Shown: positions 43,841 to 55,728 of the stretch, piece by piece
Layout: every line of letters begins with the position of its first letter
Position numbering within the stretch: position 1 is the first letter of the stretch
NCBI GenBank assembly: GCA_025890175.1
Contig: JANPYM010000006.1
Coordinates: forward strand, 492,015 to 556,014
Direction: 5' to 3'
Length of the DNA stretch: 64,000 bases
Source of the DNA: Ciborinia camelliae
Lineage: Eukaryota; Ascomycota; Leotiomycetes; Helotiales; Sclerotiniaceae
Program-made: the position numbers and the translations under genes
Notes under the pieces: model-generated
What the model was told of the DNA's origin: nothing
Database searches by the model: none
The model's input: only the letters and a program-made list of their open reading frames with translations

Positions 43841-46800
43841 TCATCTCCTAGCTCTTTTTGGCCTACCCGGCTGTGTCTCAGAAGGCGGGAGATCCCTCTT
43901 CGTACCACTTGTCACCTCGGGCATTGACAACTCACCCTCCTCGTCGGGCTCAAGAACATATTTCTGCTTGTCAAATGTGACTTTTGGTCTTGACGCTGGT
44001 TTTTGAGTTACGAAACTGGATCTTCGCGGCTCGTCGCTAGCATATATTGCCCTCGCAGATACGGTTTCGATTATTTCTTCGAGAGGTTCTTCCTCTATGT
44101 CTCCAGGGGTGATGGGTTCTTCTTCTTCTTCGATTGGGCTGGCAATGTAATCTTCGTCTTCGGATGGGGTTAGAGAAGGAGATTCGATATCTGATTCCTC
44201 AGACTCGTCCACTGACACCACTGTTGCCCTTCGCTCAGCTGCTTGCATTCCTGCTTTCTTTGGTCCTTTCTTTGGTCCTTTCTTTGGAGGTGCTTTCTTT
44301 GGAGGTGCTTTCTTTGGAGGTGCTTTCTTTGGGGGTGCTTTCTTTTCACCCTTCTTTTTTAGATTCTCATCCGACTCTGTATCCGGTGACTTTGGGGGTT
44401 GGTATGTGGCATCGTCAGGCTTTTTCCCTTTTGTCGCTCCTTTTGTTGTTTTGCTTGATGGTTTAGTGCCCGATTGCTCTTCTTCAACGTCTAGTTCCTC
44501 TTCCGGCTCTGTATCCGGTGTTTTGGGCGGTTTGTACGTGGGATCTTCGGGTTTTTTGGCTTTTGGCGCTCCTTTCTTCTTTTTGGTCGGTGGCTCAGCA
44601 GCTTCATCGGCATCACCAGCTGGGTGCTTTGCACCAGGCGGCACGGGTCCGACTCCTTCAACAAAAGTTAGTCTTTGGGATTACAATCGTGTCACAGTGA
44701 ATTACTAACCTCCTGCAGCACCGCCAGCACCGCCAGCACCACCGCCAGCACCCCCACCAGGTCCTTTACCTGGTTTGTGATCAGATGAACTCGAGGACCT
44801 ATCTGATTCTTCCTCCGACTCTTCCTCCGACTCTTTCTTTTTCTTCTTTTTCTTCGCTTCTTCATCGGCCTTCTTTTTATCAGCGGCCGCCTTTTTCTTG
44901 TCAGCTGCCGCCTTTTTCTTCGCTTCAGCATCAGCCTTCTTTTTATCAGCTGCCGCCTTTTTCTTGTCAGCGGCCGCCTTTTTCTTGTCAGCTGCTGCCT
45001 TTTTCTTCGCTTCAACTGCCTCCTTCTTTTTCTGCGCTTCCTCCTCTCCCTTACCTTTCTTCTTTTTATCTTCTGCATCTTTTTTCTTCTTTTCCTCTTT
45101 CGTCATTGATTCCCATGCCTTTTGTTGGGCTCGGGTCATTATGCCAACGGGCGAGGGGGTTTTTGTTGAGCTTTTTGACGATTCCTGGTCACCCTCTGCC
45201 TCCTTTGCCTCCTGATCTTCTTCTCCTGGTTCCGGTGGTGGTCCTGGTGGTGGTCCTGGTGGGGGTCCCGCTGGTCCAGGTGGTGGTCCAGGTGGCGCTC
45301 CAGGTGGCGCTCCAGGTGGTGGTCCTGGTGGGGGCCCAGGTGGTGGTCCTGGTGGTGCTCCAGGTGGTGGTCCAGGTGGTGGTCCTGGTGGTGGTCCCGG
45401 AGGACTAGGAGGTGCGGCTGCAGCATCGGCTTCAGATTTTTTACGTGCTTCAGCTTCTTTAGCCGCAATATTCCTGGCCTTTGTTGCTTTAGCCTGATTG
45501 GCAATTCTTGTCTTTATACGTTTCATTCCAAGCTTAGGACCCTCGCCAGCCACTAGAAGATTATGTGTTAGTTACATACAATATAAAAGTTTAAGGCAAA
45601 AAAGGAGTCAACATACTTGCATCGTGCGCTGTCTGTAGATCGGCCATTCTTGCCTGGTTTTGCTGCAATTCGTGGATTGCTTGATCCCTCTGTATTTGCA
45701 GGGTTGCGCCAGTTTCCTCACATGCTGCAATTTGTCTCTCTAGATCGAGAATTCGAGCCTCGAGATCTTGAATATTCTCAAGGAAATCTGCAGGCACGGG
45801 TACGCCACCTTCAGCCTGTTCTTGAAGATTCATAAGTTCCTGTCGAAGTGTCGTTACTCGTTGCATACTATAATCCCGCTGCTTTGCAAGGGTTTCCGCA
45901 TTTACTCTTGCTGTGGACATTTCAAGCTCAAGTTCTCGGATTCTCTCCAACAACTTCTGGATTTGTGCTGCCTGTGCTTTGATTCTTGCTATATGTTCCT
46001 TGTTAATTTCTTCGTTTGACTCGTATGATTCAATGCTTTCATCTCTGATCGCTTGATCAGCGGCAGCTTGCTCCAACTCCTTTTGATATTCTTCATCAGC
46101 CTTATCTCTACCCTCTACGGCTTTCTTTTCTCTTTCCTCCTTCAACCGTTGTAGCTCTGCCTCCAAGGTATCATTCTCACTTTGAAGATGTTCCAGTTTT
46201 TGGCGAACAGGACCGGTACCTTGCGAAATATCATCAATGTACCGTTGTATTCGTCTATCCTTTAGTTCACCTCGTCGTTGACAAGCATCAAGCTCCCCTT
46301 GCAGCTCTGCAATAGTTGTCTGGTCCTCCTGACGTAGCCTTCTACAATTGGCTAAATTCTTCCTCAAATTTCTCAAATCTTGTGGTGAGATACCATTGGC
46401 GTTTAATCTCGCGTCATCAAGTCTTGCCTGAATATCCTTCACTTGTTCCTCATGTCTTTTGCTGTTCTCGGTGATCTGAAGCTCTAGTTCCGCAATTCGC
46501 TTATCCTTCTCCTCAAGATCGGCATGTGCTTTGGCAAGGGTGCTATCTGGACCAACATCCGCCGGACGAGCGGCTCTCGCCTGCTCGAGCTGAGCTTCTA
46601 AACTGGTGATAGTTGTCTGCAAGGTTGTAATTATTGTTCGTAGATCTGCAACCGTCGCGTCATGTTGACCTTCTTCGGCCATATACCTTTCTACCTCCTT
46701 TCTTAAACGATCCAGTTCAGCTTTGTCATCTGGGTCATCTGGGTCTAAGGAGTCGTCTAAGCTCTCTACAACTCCTTTGGCAAGTTGATCGTCGATATAA

Positions 46801-48434
46801 TGCTCATAGGCGATAATTCTCTCTCTGAGGTCCAGAATTTCCTGTCGATCCTTGCTTGCATCACGATTCCATGCAAGCATGACGTTCAACTTCCTAATTT
46901 CTTGGTCTCTTTCGCCAATTTGTCTTTGGAGATCTTCTATGTTTTCCATTCGACTCACGGCTTCTTTATCCTGATCCTCGATAAATTGTAGAAGATCAAT
47001 TTGCTCATCCCCCAATCGTTTCATTGCGTCGTCTGAAACTCCAGCTCCAGGCTTCTTCAACTCGGTCTCCAGCTGTCTCACAGCTTCGTATTTTTGAATG
47101 GCTTCATCCCTTTGACCCGTCAACTCCCTCACTTGCTGTGTGAGTGTTTCTTCGCTTCTTCTATATCCTTCTCTGAATTGATTGGCTATCTGTAACCGCC
47201 TTTCAAGATCGGAAACATGTGCATCTTTTTGAGCATCAATGGCCCTGGCGTTGGCGATCTCACGCCTAAGCTCCTCTTCAATAGCTTTTCTCTGATCGTT
47301 CAATTGATTACTACCTGGCCTTCCTAAACCAGGCGGAATTGCAGCGGTTCTCAGTGAGGTTTCTAGCGACCGAACTCTGCCAATTGATGCTTCCGCATTC
47401 GCATGATAGCTTTCAAAATGTTTGCACAATTCGTCAAAAGAAGTGTCAGTTAGATGAACACCGCCCGCTTCCTCATCTGCCGTCGGCACCCTCAGACCTC
47501 TAGCGATTCCATTGATATAACGGTTTTGATCATCAAATTGTTCTCTCGTTGCTTGCAGGGCCTCCTGCGCTCCCCTCAGCTCGTTTTCCAATCGCTCGAT
47601 CTCGGATTTCTCTTTTGCACAATTCTGACCAGGCGGTGGGGGTCCACGTGCATTGATAAGATCTCGCTTCTCCCTCTCCAAACTATCGATCTTTCCGCTT
47701 AGTTCCCTCATGATCTCCGCTTGTTGTTTGTTAGCTTCTATCAATTCCGAGTCAGGGATGATAGGAACCCCCATCCCTCGCTCTCTTATGATAGTTGCTA
47801 TTTCTACGATACCCTGGATAAGTTCCCTGAATGGCTGGGGTGCACTATGGTTTGTCTTCAGATTAATGATAGGTTCCCCCGTATCTGAATCATATTCAAC
47901 GTCGAGAACTTCCGCTTCACTCGCTTCCTGTTCCGTTGCTACACGAAGGCTCCTGAGAGTGGTAGATAGAGCAGCGTGGAAATCCGCAACAGCCGTTTTA
48001 AATGATTTAGGATCTATTTGCTGATCATCACCATTCTTTTGGTTTGCGAAGTAGAACTGGGTGGCTCGCCGAAATTCCAAAATGTATTGCTCGGATCGAT
48101 TTCGAAAAGCTCGCCACGCACGACCTTTTGCTCGATACTGGAAAGAATGCTGATGTGTGTTCAGAAGTAGAGTTTTCATCTTGGTACATTGTGATGATAT
48201 CAAAGCTTCAACATTCGGGTCGACTATACCCTGACTGTGTAGACCATCGATGATAGGCCTATATAGAGCTGTCCATTCATCTTGTTTCTCTGCTATTGTG
48301 GGCAAATGCGCCTCTGGAAAGCTAGCTTGGATAACTTGTGCCTCCTTACGTGCGAGAGTATCTTCCAGGCTCAATCTCTTTTGATGCTCCAATTGCCAAA
48401 AATGCTCCCCTGGAGGGGTACTCGGAGCAGCCAT
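43841..48434 (-). CDS. Large coiled-coil protein with Pro-Gly repeats, Lys-Ala repeats and a C-terminal GRPKRARR motif
   Basis: Not recognised. Exons 45617-48434, 44710-45552 and 43841-44655 (minus strand) join in frame to 1491 residues; introns are 64 and 54 nt. Residues 1-210 look globular (WQLEHQKRLSLEDTLARKEA start, FRRATQFYF segment). About 220-930 is almost continuous coiled coil with heptad Leu/Ile and Glu/Lys/Arg/Gln. Exon 2 then encodes about 25 Pro-Pro-Gly-type triplets, a Lys/Ala-rich stretch with a repeated Lys-Lys-Lys-Ala-Ala-Ala-Asp motif, and a Gly-rich run. Exon 3 is acidic/Ser/Pro-rich with repeated Lys-Lys-Ala-Pro-Pro and ends PGRPKRARR, similar to an AT-hook or nuclear signal. 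A structural nuclear or scaffold role is inference. Confidence 0.8.
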
Positions 48435-49418
48435 ACTGAAGAGTTTTCAGCTTACCAGCTGAAGATTCACAAATAGTGTTTGCTGTGATGATTTGTTCTT
48501 GGATTGATTGGTAAACTTTGCCGGCGGCTCCTTGAGCGTACCGATTATTTGAAAAATGATAGATGCTACTTATTGAACCCACTTTTTCTTTATGGCTATC
48601 GACCTCTAAGGCCTTGATGCAGCCGAAATTTGAAAAGACTCGGAAATCTTTGTTTGTCTTTGTCACAACGAGGTCTCTTTGAGCCCCAAACACACCCTTC
48701 TTAGAGGAACACAATTGATCTTTAGAAGATAACCGTTCTAGGAATTGGGTGTGGTATAGAGGATTTACAAAATATGAAAGGAATTGGCATTAGGGGCTTT
48801 TGAATTTGATGAAAACGGCGAATTAAGATGGGCCTCTATTTGATTGACCAGTATATACTTGGTGTACGACCAACGTATAACGAGTGACCCAGTGAAAGCC
48901 AGAGCGAAAATTCGATGAATATGAAGTGCAATAGAAGTGAACTTACCTCAATTGCCTAATGATCAAAACATGCAGACTAAAAAATGTCGAATACTTGAGG
49001 ACAAAAGCGCGCTTTACAAATTGCGGAATAACCTTATCCAATTTGAAATTTTATATGGCAATTTTCAGAATGCGGCTACTCCAGACAATATTACACCAAA
49101 TACCATGCCTCTAAAAGCCATGATAAAACTTGAAAGAATGTTTTTAAATGGCGCACATGATTTCTAAATGGAAAATTATCAATAGATCGAACCACGTCCG
49201 TTGGTTAGTCAATTTTTATGCATGGTCTAAAAACATCTCACTCGCTCCTTGAGCATATTTTCGAGAGACTTTTGAGTATAGAAGAGGAAGTTGCTAAACG
49301 TAATTCTAAGAATGTCTTGCCATACTCACAATACTCATAAAAAAGCAGTATCAGGAACGGCAATGCATACATACCTCCTTCCACACCACATACAAACCCA
49401 CCACATCTCACCTCAACC
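48435..49418. other. Intergenic region
   Basis: Upstream region of the coiled-coil gene and 3' flank of the PaxU-like gene. No gene is supported. Confidence 0.5.
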
Positions 49419-50252
49419 TCACACAACCTGATCCCAATCCCCCAATTTTCGTACCACCCCCAAATACCTCTCCCTATCCCCCATCAAATGCCCCGTATGT
49501 CCTGTCTCCCCAAACCTCTCCTTCAACACCCCATATCCCAACTTCCCCGCCTCATCTGCGTGCTCCTCCACATCTCTCCACTCTACCATCTGATCCCCTT
49601 CACTATAAATATAAGCCCTCTTCGCTTCTTTCCCGAAAAATCTCTCATCATTAAGATCTCTTCGAGCTCGTTCTAATACATCTATTTTCCCCATAATTCC
49701 ATGATAGGTTTTATAGGCTCCGAGCATGATGTGTAACAGCAAGACACATGGAAAATGAATCAAGGGATTTTTTGGCAAGCCAACGGAGAATGCCCGGATG
49801 GTAGCATGGTAATGAAATTTCCCTGGGCTAGAATCAAGTATCATAGCGGTTATGGGGATAGGCACCCCCGATTTCCCCGCGTATTCGCGCGCCATGGTTG
49901 TCATTGTAAACGCGCCTCCATTGGAAAAAGAATGGATTAGAATTTTCGAATCCCCAGGCAACTTATACAATATTTCAAGAGCAGGTTGTACACGGGCGAG
50001 GTTGGATGATGAGGTTGCGAGAGTATCGGTGGTGGAGGTTGTTATAACGAGGATACGGGAGGTGGGATAGAGAGATTCGTAGGCGGTGGTGTATTTGGAA
50101 ATGTGTTTGAGAGAGGCATTGAGCCAGGCGCAGATGAGTATTAAATCTGGAGCGGTGGATTTGGTGGTTTGATTTTGAAGGGATGTTGTGGTTTCTGGCT
50201 CGTGGATGTGAATTGAAGGGGCGAGGCGGCTGAAGTGGTCTAGGTTGGACAT
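49419..50252 (-). CDS. PaxU/TMEM53-type (DUF829) alpha/beta hydrolase-like protein
   Basis: An intronless 277-residue frame. The order of elements is that of an alpha/beta hydrolase: strand LILICAWLNA (about 38-47) and YPTSRILVITTS (62-73). Next comes the nucleophile elbow ILIHSFSNGG with Ser110, then MILDSSPG, an acidic region YIYSEGDQMV, and a terminal GETGHTGHL with a candidate catalytic His. This is the DUF829 group that includes PaxU from indole-diterpene clusters and animal TMEM53. Many fungal members lie outside clusters, as here, so a role in secondary metabolism is not implied. The ATG at 50252 is the first in frame. Substrate unknown. Confidence 0.88.
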   Translation of the reverse strand: MSNLDHFSRLAPSIHIHEPETTTSLQNQTTKSTAPDLILICAWLNASLKHISKYTTAYESLYPTSRILVITTSTTDTLATSSSNLARVQPALEILYKLPGDSKILIHSFSNGGAFTMTTMAREYAGKSGVPIPITAMILDSSPGKFHYHATIRAFSVGLPKNPLIHFPCVLLLHIMLGAYKTYHGIMGKIDVLERARRDLNDERFFGKEAKRAYIYSEGDQMVEWRDVEEHADEAGKLGYGVLKERFGETGHTGHLMGDRERYLGVVRKLGDWDQVV

Positions 50253-50731
50253 TGTATGGATTCTGTCTATAACTAACTTCCGACTTGAGAATCAGTTGTG
50301 TAAACTTTGGGTTTCCTTGGTAGTCTTATATTCTGGCAAATGTTGTAAATATTTACGGTTGGTTGTTGTAGGCTGACTTCGGAGGTAGCATGGAATTCAT
50401 ATGGGTATAGCGTCAATAATACCAACCGTTGGAGAGCTCTCGTTGGTCAATGACCAGGAGGGCGCAGCAGTCTTACTTTCTTATCAGTTGGGATCTGAAT
50501 CACTTCGAATTTGAGGTTATGCGCCTCTCTTAATCAATAACCAACTGGCACGGCGAGCAATGTGCATTAAATGTGAGAATCCACAATAAAAATTATTATT
50601 ATTGCCGGGTTCTTTCCTCTGTGACCCTTCACTCGTGTGTAAGCCTGCCATTACCTACCCTATCTAAGTTAATGTTCGTAGTATGAATAACCAAGGCCGT
50701 TTATTCCATATCCAAAAATCCGTGTCATTGT
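50253..50731. other. Intergenic region
   Basis: 479 bp between two minus-strand genes, promoter of the PaxU-like gene. Nothing else is seen. Confidence 0.5.
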
Positions 50732-51871
50732 TCAACTGGCCACATCACCATTCATTCCCTTATTCTCTCCATTCCCAATCAGCACCCTCTGCTGTAGCTC
50801 AAATCCAATTCCGCAAACCTCTTTTCTCCTTCGCGCGTACATCCCATATAGTCCTAACCATATCGTCCTATCTCTACAATCCGTTGCTCCAAACCATTCA
50901 CTCGCTCTACAGTTCGGCATATATCTATTCAGCTCCTCCTTAGTTGCTCTTATCCAAGGTTTTGGTATCGGCCAATCCGAGAAGTGCATATATTTTGCTT
51001 CTGCCAATATCTTGTTGGGATCCCAAACATCTTTCGAATTACCCAAATATTCTTTATGTGATTTGCGGCGAAACTCTCCCGAAAGAAGATTATAAGGGCG
51101 AGACGGCATAGCCAAAAGATGAGGAGCGAACATAGTATTCAAAATATCCATATCATATTCGTTAGGCCCGGCATGCTTTACAGCAGATTCGAGTTTCTGA
51201 AACAGATTGGTCGAAGGATGTAGTAGTAATAGTTGGGAGGAATATGCCCAATTTGTCGGTGGCCCAAAATAGGTATATGGCATAGCCACTGGGGCAGAAG
51301 GTAGGAGAAATAATTCATCCATATTCCGAATATACAGAGCATCGGAGTCGAGATGTAAAACTCGATCGTATTGTGTGAGGTTGAATGCGAGAAGTTTGGT
51401 AAATGAATCTGCCCATGTTGATTGTTCAGTGTTATTTTGATGTAGAACTTCTACGGGTTGAAGCTTAACGTAGTAATTGGTCTGCGCCTGCTTTAATAGC
51501 CTGGCAATGGGTGTGAGAGGTTTGGAGGGGATGGCATTATCGGTCTCTTCAAGGGACCAATGGGAAGGATATAACATCAATCGTTGAGCACGACTACCGA
51601 TTGTCTCAACCTGAGACCAGAGCATAAGAGCACTACACAGGTATTCGGGAGATGTGACATATTGAACATATGCGAATTTGAACCAGTCAATCGTAGGATC
51701 CTCAACCGTCGTTATCGGCCCTGGCATAGGTGGTAATGGATCAGGATCATGGTTATGAAGGAGTACGAATCGAATGACTAAAAGTATGAGTAAGAATATC
51801 AGAAACACCTGAACTGTCGTCGTCGATATCAAAACTCGCAATCGGCGAGTATAAAAGCGAAAGCCTGCCAT
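50732..51871 (-). CDS. Type II membrane glycosyltransferase, family GT8-like (GNT1-type alpha-GlcNAc transferase candidate)
   Basis: An intronless 379-residue frame. A short basic N-terminus (FRFYTRRLR) precedes a transmembrane anchor at about 15-38, giving a Golgi type II topology. The catalytic domain begins FKFAYVQYVTSPEYLCSALM, and RVLHLDSDALYI carries the DXD metal site at 175-177. PYTYFGPPTNWAYSSQLLLL, NEYDMDILN and a KYMHFSDWPIPKPW segment also match fungal GT8 proteins related to Kluyveromyces Gnt1. It would transfer a sugar from a nucleotide donor to glycoprotein or glycolipid acceptors. Donor and acceptor cannot be read from sequence. The ATG at 51871 directly precedes the basic-hydrophobic anchor. 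Confidence 0.88.
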   Translation of the reverse strand: MAGFRFYTRRLRVLISTTTVQVFLIFLLILLVIRFVLLHNHDPDPLPPMPGPITTVEDPTIDWFKFAYVQYVTSPEYLCSALMLWSQVETIGSRAQRLMLYPSHWSLEETDNAIPSKPLTPIARLLKQAQTNYYVKLQPVEVLHQNNTEQSTWADSFTKLLAFNLTQYDRVLHLDSDALYIRNMDELFLLPSAPVAMPYTYFGPPTNWAYSSQLLLLHPSTNLFQKLESAVKHAGPNEYDMDILNTMFAPHLLAMPSRPYNLLSGEFRRKSHKEYLGNSKDVWDPNKILAEAKYMHFSDWPIPKPWIRATKEELNRYMPNCRASEWFGATDCRDRTIWLGLYGMYARRRKEVCGIGFELQQRVLIGNGENKGMNGDVAS

Positions 51872-52555
51872 ACAGACGTTCGAATATAAAAAAAAGATAA
51901 CCTCTCCATTTTTGAATCTTGATCCTTTACTTATTACCTAGTAGGTATTTGTTAATTCTCGATTAACAAGTTGTCCGATAAACACCAAGACGCCAAGTAC
52001 TCTTGGCTCCCTGTTAAGACGGATAAACGGCTCAACCTGGACCGAAAAATCACGTGCCATTGATCAATAACCTTACTCTCCGTGCTCCGTATGGCAATCA
52101 ATATTTCATTCACCAACCAATCAAAGGTTGAACCAACCGAACCTCCACCCGGACATCAACTCAACCTGACCATCCAGAGACGACGGCGACATCTTTCGTT
52201 CTGGTTCATGATAAAATGTCAATGTTTAAAGATGGTAGGGTTTTGCTGCAACGCAACAGTTGTATTGTTGGTTTGAAGCTTCTCATCGACTTGATTTAAG
52301 GGAGACCCCCTCATAAAGGGGCTTATCTAGAAACACTTGAAATTCTGTTGCATTTATTTCATTGGGTTGATGTTTTCAAGTGAGCCCTCGTGGCGTTCAG
52401 GCACGGAAAAGTTTATCCCTGTCTACATACACCTGTAACTTGTCGCATTTTTGGTATTCTTGCTATCTTAAAAGGGACATTCTACCCATCATTAAGCTTA
52501 AGGTGTCAGATGCTATCTTTCTACTTCAATACTCTTCCCTATCTCAATATCAAAT
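51872..52555. other. Divergent upstream region
   Basis: Promoter area of the GT8 gene (-) and of the 2EXR-like gene (+). It contains a CTCCGTGCTCCGTATGG word near 52079. No gene is seen. Confidence 0.5.
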
Positions 52556-53398
52556 ATGCACTACTCAATATCAGATTTGTGGCGATGTTCATCGTTTGAT
52601 CTGGCGAGTCTTCCATCAGAACTTCGAATTTCTATTTTTGAGGAGTATTTCACATCCAAGTTTTCACATCCATGGAATGGCAAAACCCCATCCTTGATAA
52701 AAGCTCTTCGAGGGAACCCTATATTGTACCATGAGGCTTTGAACATTTTCTATCTCAACGCAACTTTTGCACTTACAGTCAATAATGCAAATCGTCTCAT
52801 GACTCGCATGACACCCAAACTGCTACAAACAATTCGTTCAATAAGATTGGAGCTTAAGTATGCAGAACCTCCCTCACTCTACTGTTGTAACCGTTCTTCA
52901 AACCCATGATATTAGGACCTCAAATTTTCGAATCTGAGTAGTTATTATCTACTAATACACTATAGGACGATACCTAAGCACGACTATCGAAGGCGGCCTG
53001 TACTACAAACTATACCATTTACACAGAAAGCAAAAGATCATCCGATATGGCTCGCCTCCAACCTTTTTAAAATTGAACTTGATATCAGAGAAATGAGACA
53101 AATAGAGGCTATTGAATTTGTCAAAGAGTGTATACTTCGATTTCCTCTCTTACACACTTTGATTATTCATCTTACCCCCGGAGTTACCTATGAACCACCT
53201 CTTATTGTCAGTATTAACGGCAAACTCAAAACGAGACTCATCCACCCAACAACCATAGATAGCTTTATATCCGCCAACAAATTCTCTCTTCCAATACCGG
53301 TTATCAATTTATCAACCAATATACGCTGTGTTGAGATACCTTCATACCCGGATGCTTTAAGTTATAAATGGACAGCAGCAGGCCAAAGCCTTACATGA
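52556..53398 (+). pseudogene. 2EXR/F-box-like fungal protein, probably truncated by a frameshift or stop
   Basis: Exons 52556-52857 and 52966-53398 join in frame to 244 residues. The N-terminus (FDLASLPSELRISIFEEYF, about 14-32) and HEALNIFYLNATFAL resemble the 2EXR/F-box-like proteins common in Pezizomycotina. Exon 2 begins after GAGCTTAA|GTATGC...CTATAG|G and encodes IPKHDYRRRPV and WLASNLFKIELDIREM. The frame stops with TGA at 53396-53398. The same frame then stays open to 53829. An alternative frame over the stop encodes LHEQIKIIFEALLDQKARF, which looks more protein-like. This suggests a small indel near 53385-53395, or a single nonsense change. It could also be a genuine short protein. 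No close neighbour suggests a role. Confidence 0.55.
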
Positions 53399-53829
53399 AC
53401 AGATAAAGATTATATTCGAAGCATTGTTAGACCAAAAGGCCCGTTTCCCGCCTGGGCAATGATCAGTATCCTCACCAGGACCCATCAATGGAAGATTCTG
53501 GCGTATAATCATACTAATTTCTTAGGCCTTAATCCTCGTTTTTGGTTTGGCTTTTGTACCGATTATCTATGTACTTATACTACAATTCGGTCTACAACAC
53601 TTCAAAATAGAGCAAGGCCGAACCCCGATCTGTTAAATCTGCATACGCAGAGAATAGAGCATATGCATAGGGCCCGGCTCTTTAACTATGGCCAACGATT
53701 GGGTCAACGATTCGATCAACAAACTGCATATTCCCTTCGAAGGTTTTACGAGCCACACCAGAATATTCGCTTGAGTGCGCTTTTTCATCCTAAGGCAACT
53801 GTCGATTCACTCACTATACACACTTGATA
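53399..53829 (+). pseudogene. Disconnected continuation of the 2EXR-like frame
   Basis: After the TGA at 53396 the same frame runs open for 143 codons (including the 53459-53827 part with RIEHMHRARLFNYGQRL) to a stop at 53827-53829. It is probably the 3' part of the broken gene. No promoter or separate start with good context is seen. Confidence 0.4.
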
Positions 53830-55447
53830 CATTCGATACTCTCCAGCTTGGCACACTTGGAATTTTCTATCTTTTCACCCTCTATTATTTACCATACTCT
53901 CATATATATTATCATGGCAGAATATGTATGATATGTATATCGGATTTAGGGTCCGGTATACCGTTGTATGGCGTACTATGAATGCATCTTGGGGTTGTCA
54001 AAGTCGAAGATGAATCATGGAATATTCCCACTCTATATCCTCTGGATTATACGGTTCTAGTGTGCATCCTCTACATTTTATACACCCGCATCTATATTGA
54101 ACACATTATCGAATAATGTCGAGGGGACTTTTAATCCCATCACTCAATCTGTTACGATTACTGTCTGCTAACTTGTCAGACGTATACCTACCTCACTGGC
54201 AAGGGTACGATGAGAGATTTGAACGATTTTAGCACCCCGGTGTTACCAGTCGTTAATGGGATATGAGCATGCACGAGCATGGTTTACCACTTGCGCCGTT
54301 TGTGCATCCATTCGGCATCGATATCAACGTCTCAGCTTCCAGGGTTCAGGAAGACATAGCGAACAAGAAAAGAAAATCATACCCATGCACACTTCAGAAT
54401 AGAGAGAACCTTGGGACTTTGTACCGGAATTGGAGAACGAAGATGGAAGGATTTATATACTCATCGTCAATGAAATGAATGATCAGAAGATTTTCACTCT
54501 GCTACAGTTCAGGACGCTTTGTACAATATTATTTGACGCTTCAGGTTACCTTGAGATGCGCGAGTAGTCACGAGAAAATATCGAATATGTCAAGCTGTTT
54601 ATTGATAACCTGAAGGAGACTTGGGAGGGAAGGGAAATTGAGAATTGTTTTAGAATGGACTCGGATGATTGGGGCTACGAGCATGGGGTGGTGAGAGTTG
54701 GGATGCAACGTTTAGGATTATGTTATGTTATGTATGTGTAATAATGATATAAATACCCAGACCAAAAACACCAGGAATTTGATATGTGAAATTGGAGAAA
54801 ACTCGTGAGATTATATATCTATGTAGGTACCTATGCAAAAGTAAATTTGTATAAATTTGCGAGTTACTGATTACTTCATTATTAGATTCAATCACATCCC
54901 ATCATATCTCACTTTGTATAGGTATAGAAAAATCCCTTGAAATCGAATATATATATACACAGGCTGTACCTACCTAGATACCTATACTTACTTAGGTACC
55001 TAGTAATTAAAGTACTAACCCACGCACCGCACCTCCTTTCCTCCTACCTAATATCTATCTGGTTTCTTAGATAGATATGTAGATAGGTAAATTACGAAGA
55101 GTTTTTTTCCCGTGAGGCTGGCGATGCGATATGATGTGATGCGATGAGAGTTGGGAATTAACTAAAGTAAATATGAATAATCTAATCGAAAAGAATAAAG
55201 TATTATATTAATAGGTATGAATAATAAAAACAGGTATAGAATAAAATAAATACATACCTACCTACCTATATAAATTTTCCCCCCCTCATCCCTCATTCCT
55301 TCCCTCCTTCCCTCCCAAATCCCAAATCCCATTCCCCACCCACCCATCATACCTTATCATCCCTCCCACATCCCCTCTCCAACCAAATAAAACCCACAAA
55401 ACCATCCCCCACCACCACAAACCCAACAAAATCCATCCAAAAATCCA
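53830..55447. other. Intergenic region with low-complexity DNA
   Basis: Outside the remnant at 54263-54741 it is AT-rich. TACCTAGG-like words occur at 54826-54836 and 54967-55006. The 55270-55440 stretch is C/A-rich on the plus strand and directly precedes the tRNA. Confidence 0.5.
54263..54741 (+). pseudogene. Decayed coding remnant
   Basis: Two pieces look like former protein. 54263-54478 is open for 71 codons (LPLAPFVHPFGIDINVS). In another frame 54535-54741 reads DASGYLEMRE, stop, then SRENIEYVKLFIDNLKETWE to a final stop at 54739-54741. Words such as EMR and IEYVK echo EMRQIEAIEFVK of the gene at 52556, so this may be a second, decayed copy. Family assignment is weak. Confidence 0.35.
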
Positions 55448-55567
55448 TCCCTCGTGGCGCAATTGGCTAGCGCGTTCGACTGTTATCACTCTCTTCTCAT
55501 TCTTAAACCGATGTAGAAGACGAAATTCCAAATCGAGAGGTTGGTGGTTCAAGCCCACCCGAGGGAG
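55448..55567 (+). tRNA. tRNA-Asn(GTT) with a 46-nt intron
   Basis: All cloverleaf parts can be paired. Acceptor stem TCCCTCG (55448-55454) pairs with CGAGGGA (55560-55566), followed by discriminator G. The D stem is GCGC/GCGC around AATTGGCTA. Anticodon stem TTCGA (55475-55479) pairs with TCGAG (55533-55537, one G-U). Anticodon GTT is at 55482-55484. The T stem is GGTGG/CCACC with loop TTCAAGC. The intron, 55486-55531, sits in the canonical place after position 37. A discriminator G and GTT anticodon are normal for tRNA-Asn. Confidence 0.93.
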
Positions 55568-55728
55568 ATTTATTCTCATTTTTTATTTATTTATTTTTTT
55601 TATTTTGGATGTGGTGTTTTGAGGGGAGGGGTTATGTTTTTGGGAGGTGTTTTTTTGAGAAGGGAAAAGGGAGGAAGGATAATGAGTGGGGGATTTTCTA
55701 TTTTTTATGTGGAACCAGAACCACCAGT

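Noticed and set aside
44134..45408. Several plus-strand frames opposite the coiled-coil gene
   Set aside because: They are shadows of Lys- and Pro-rich repeats in the minus-strand exons.
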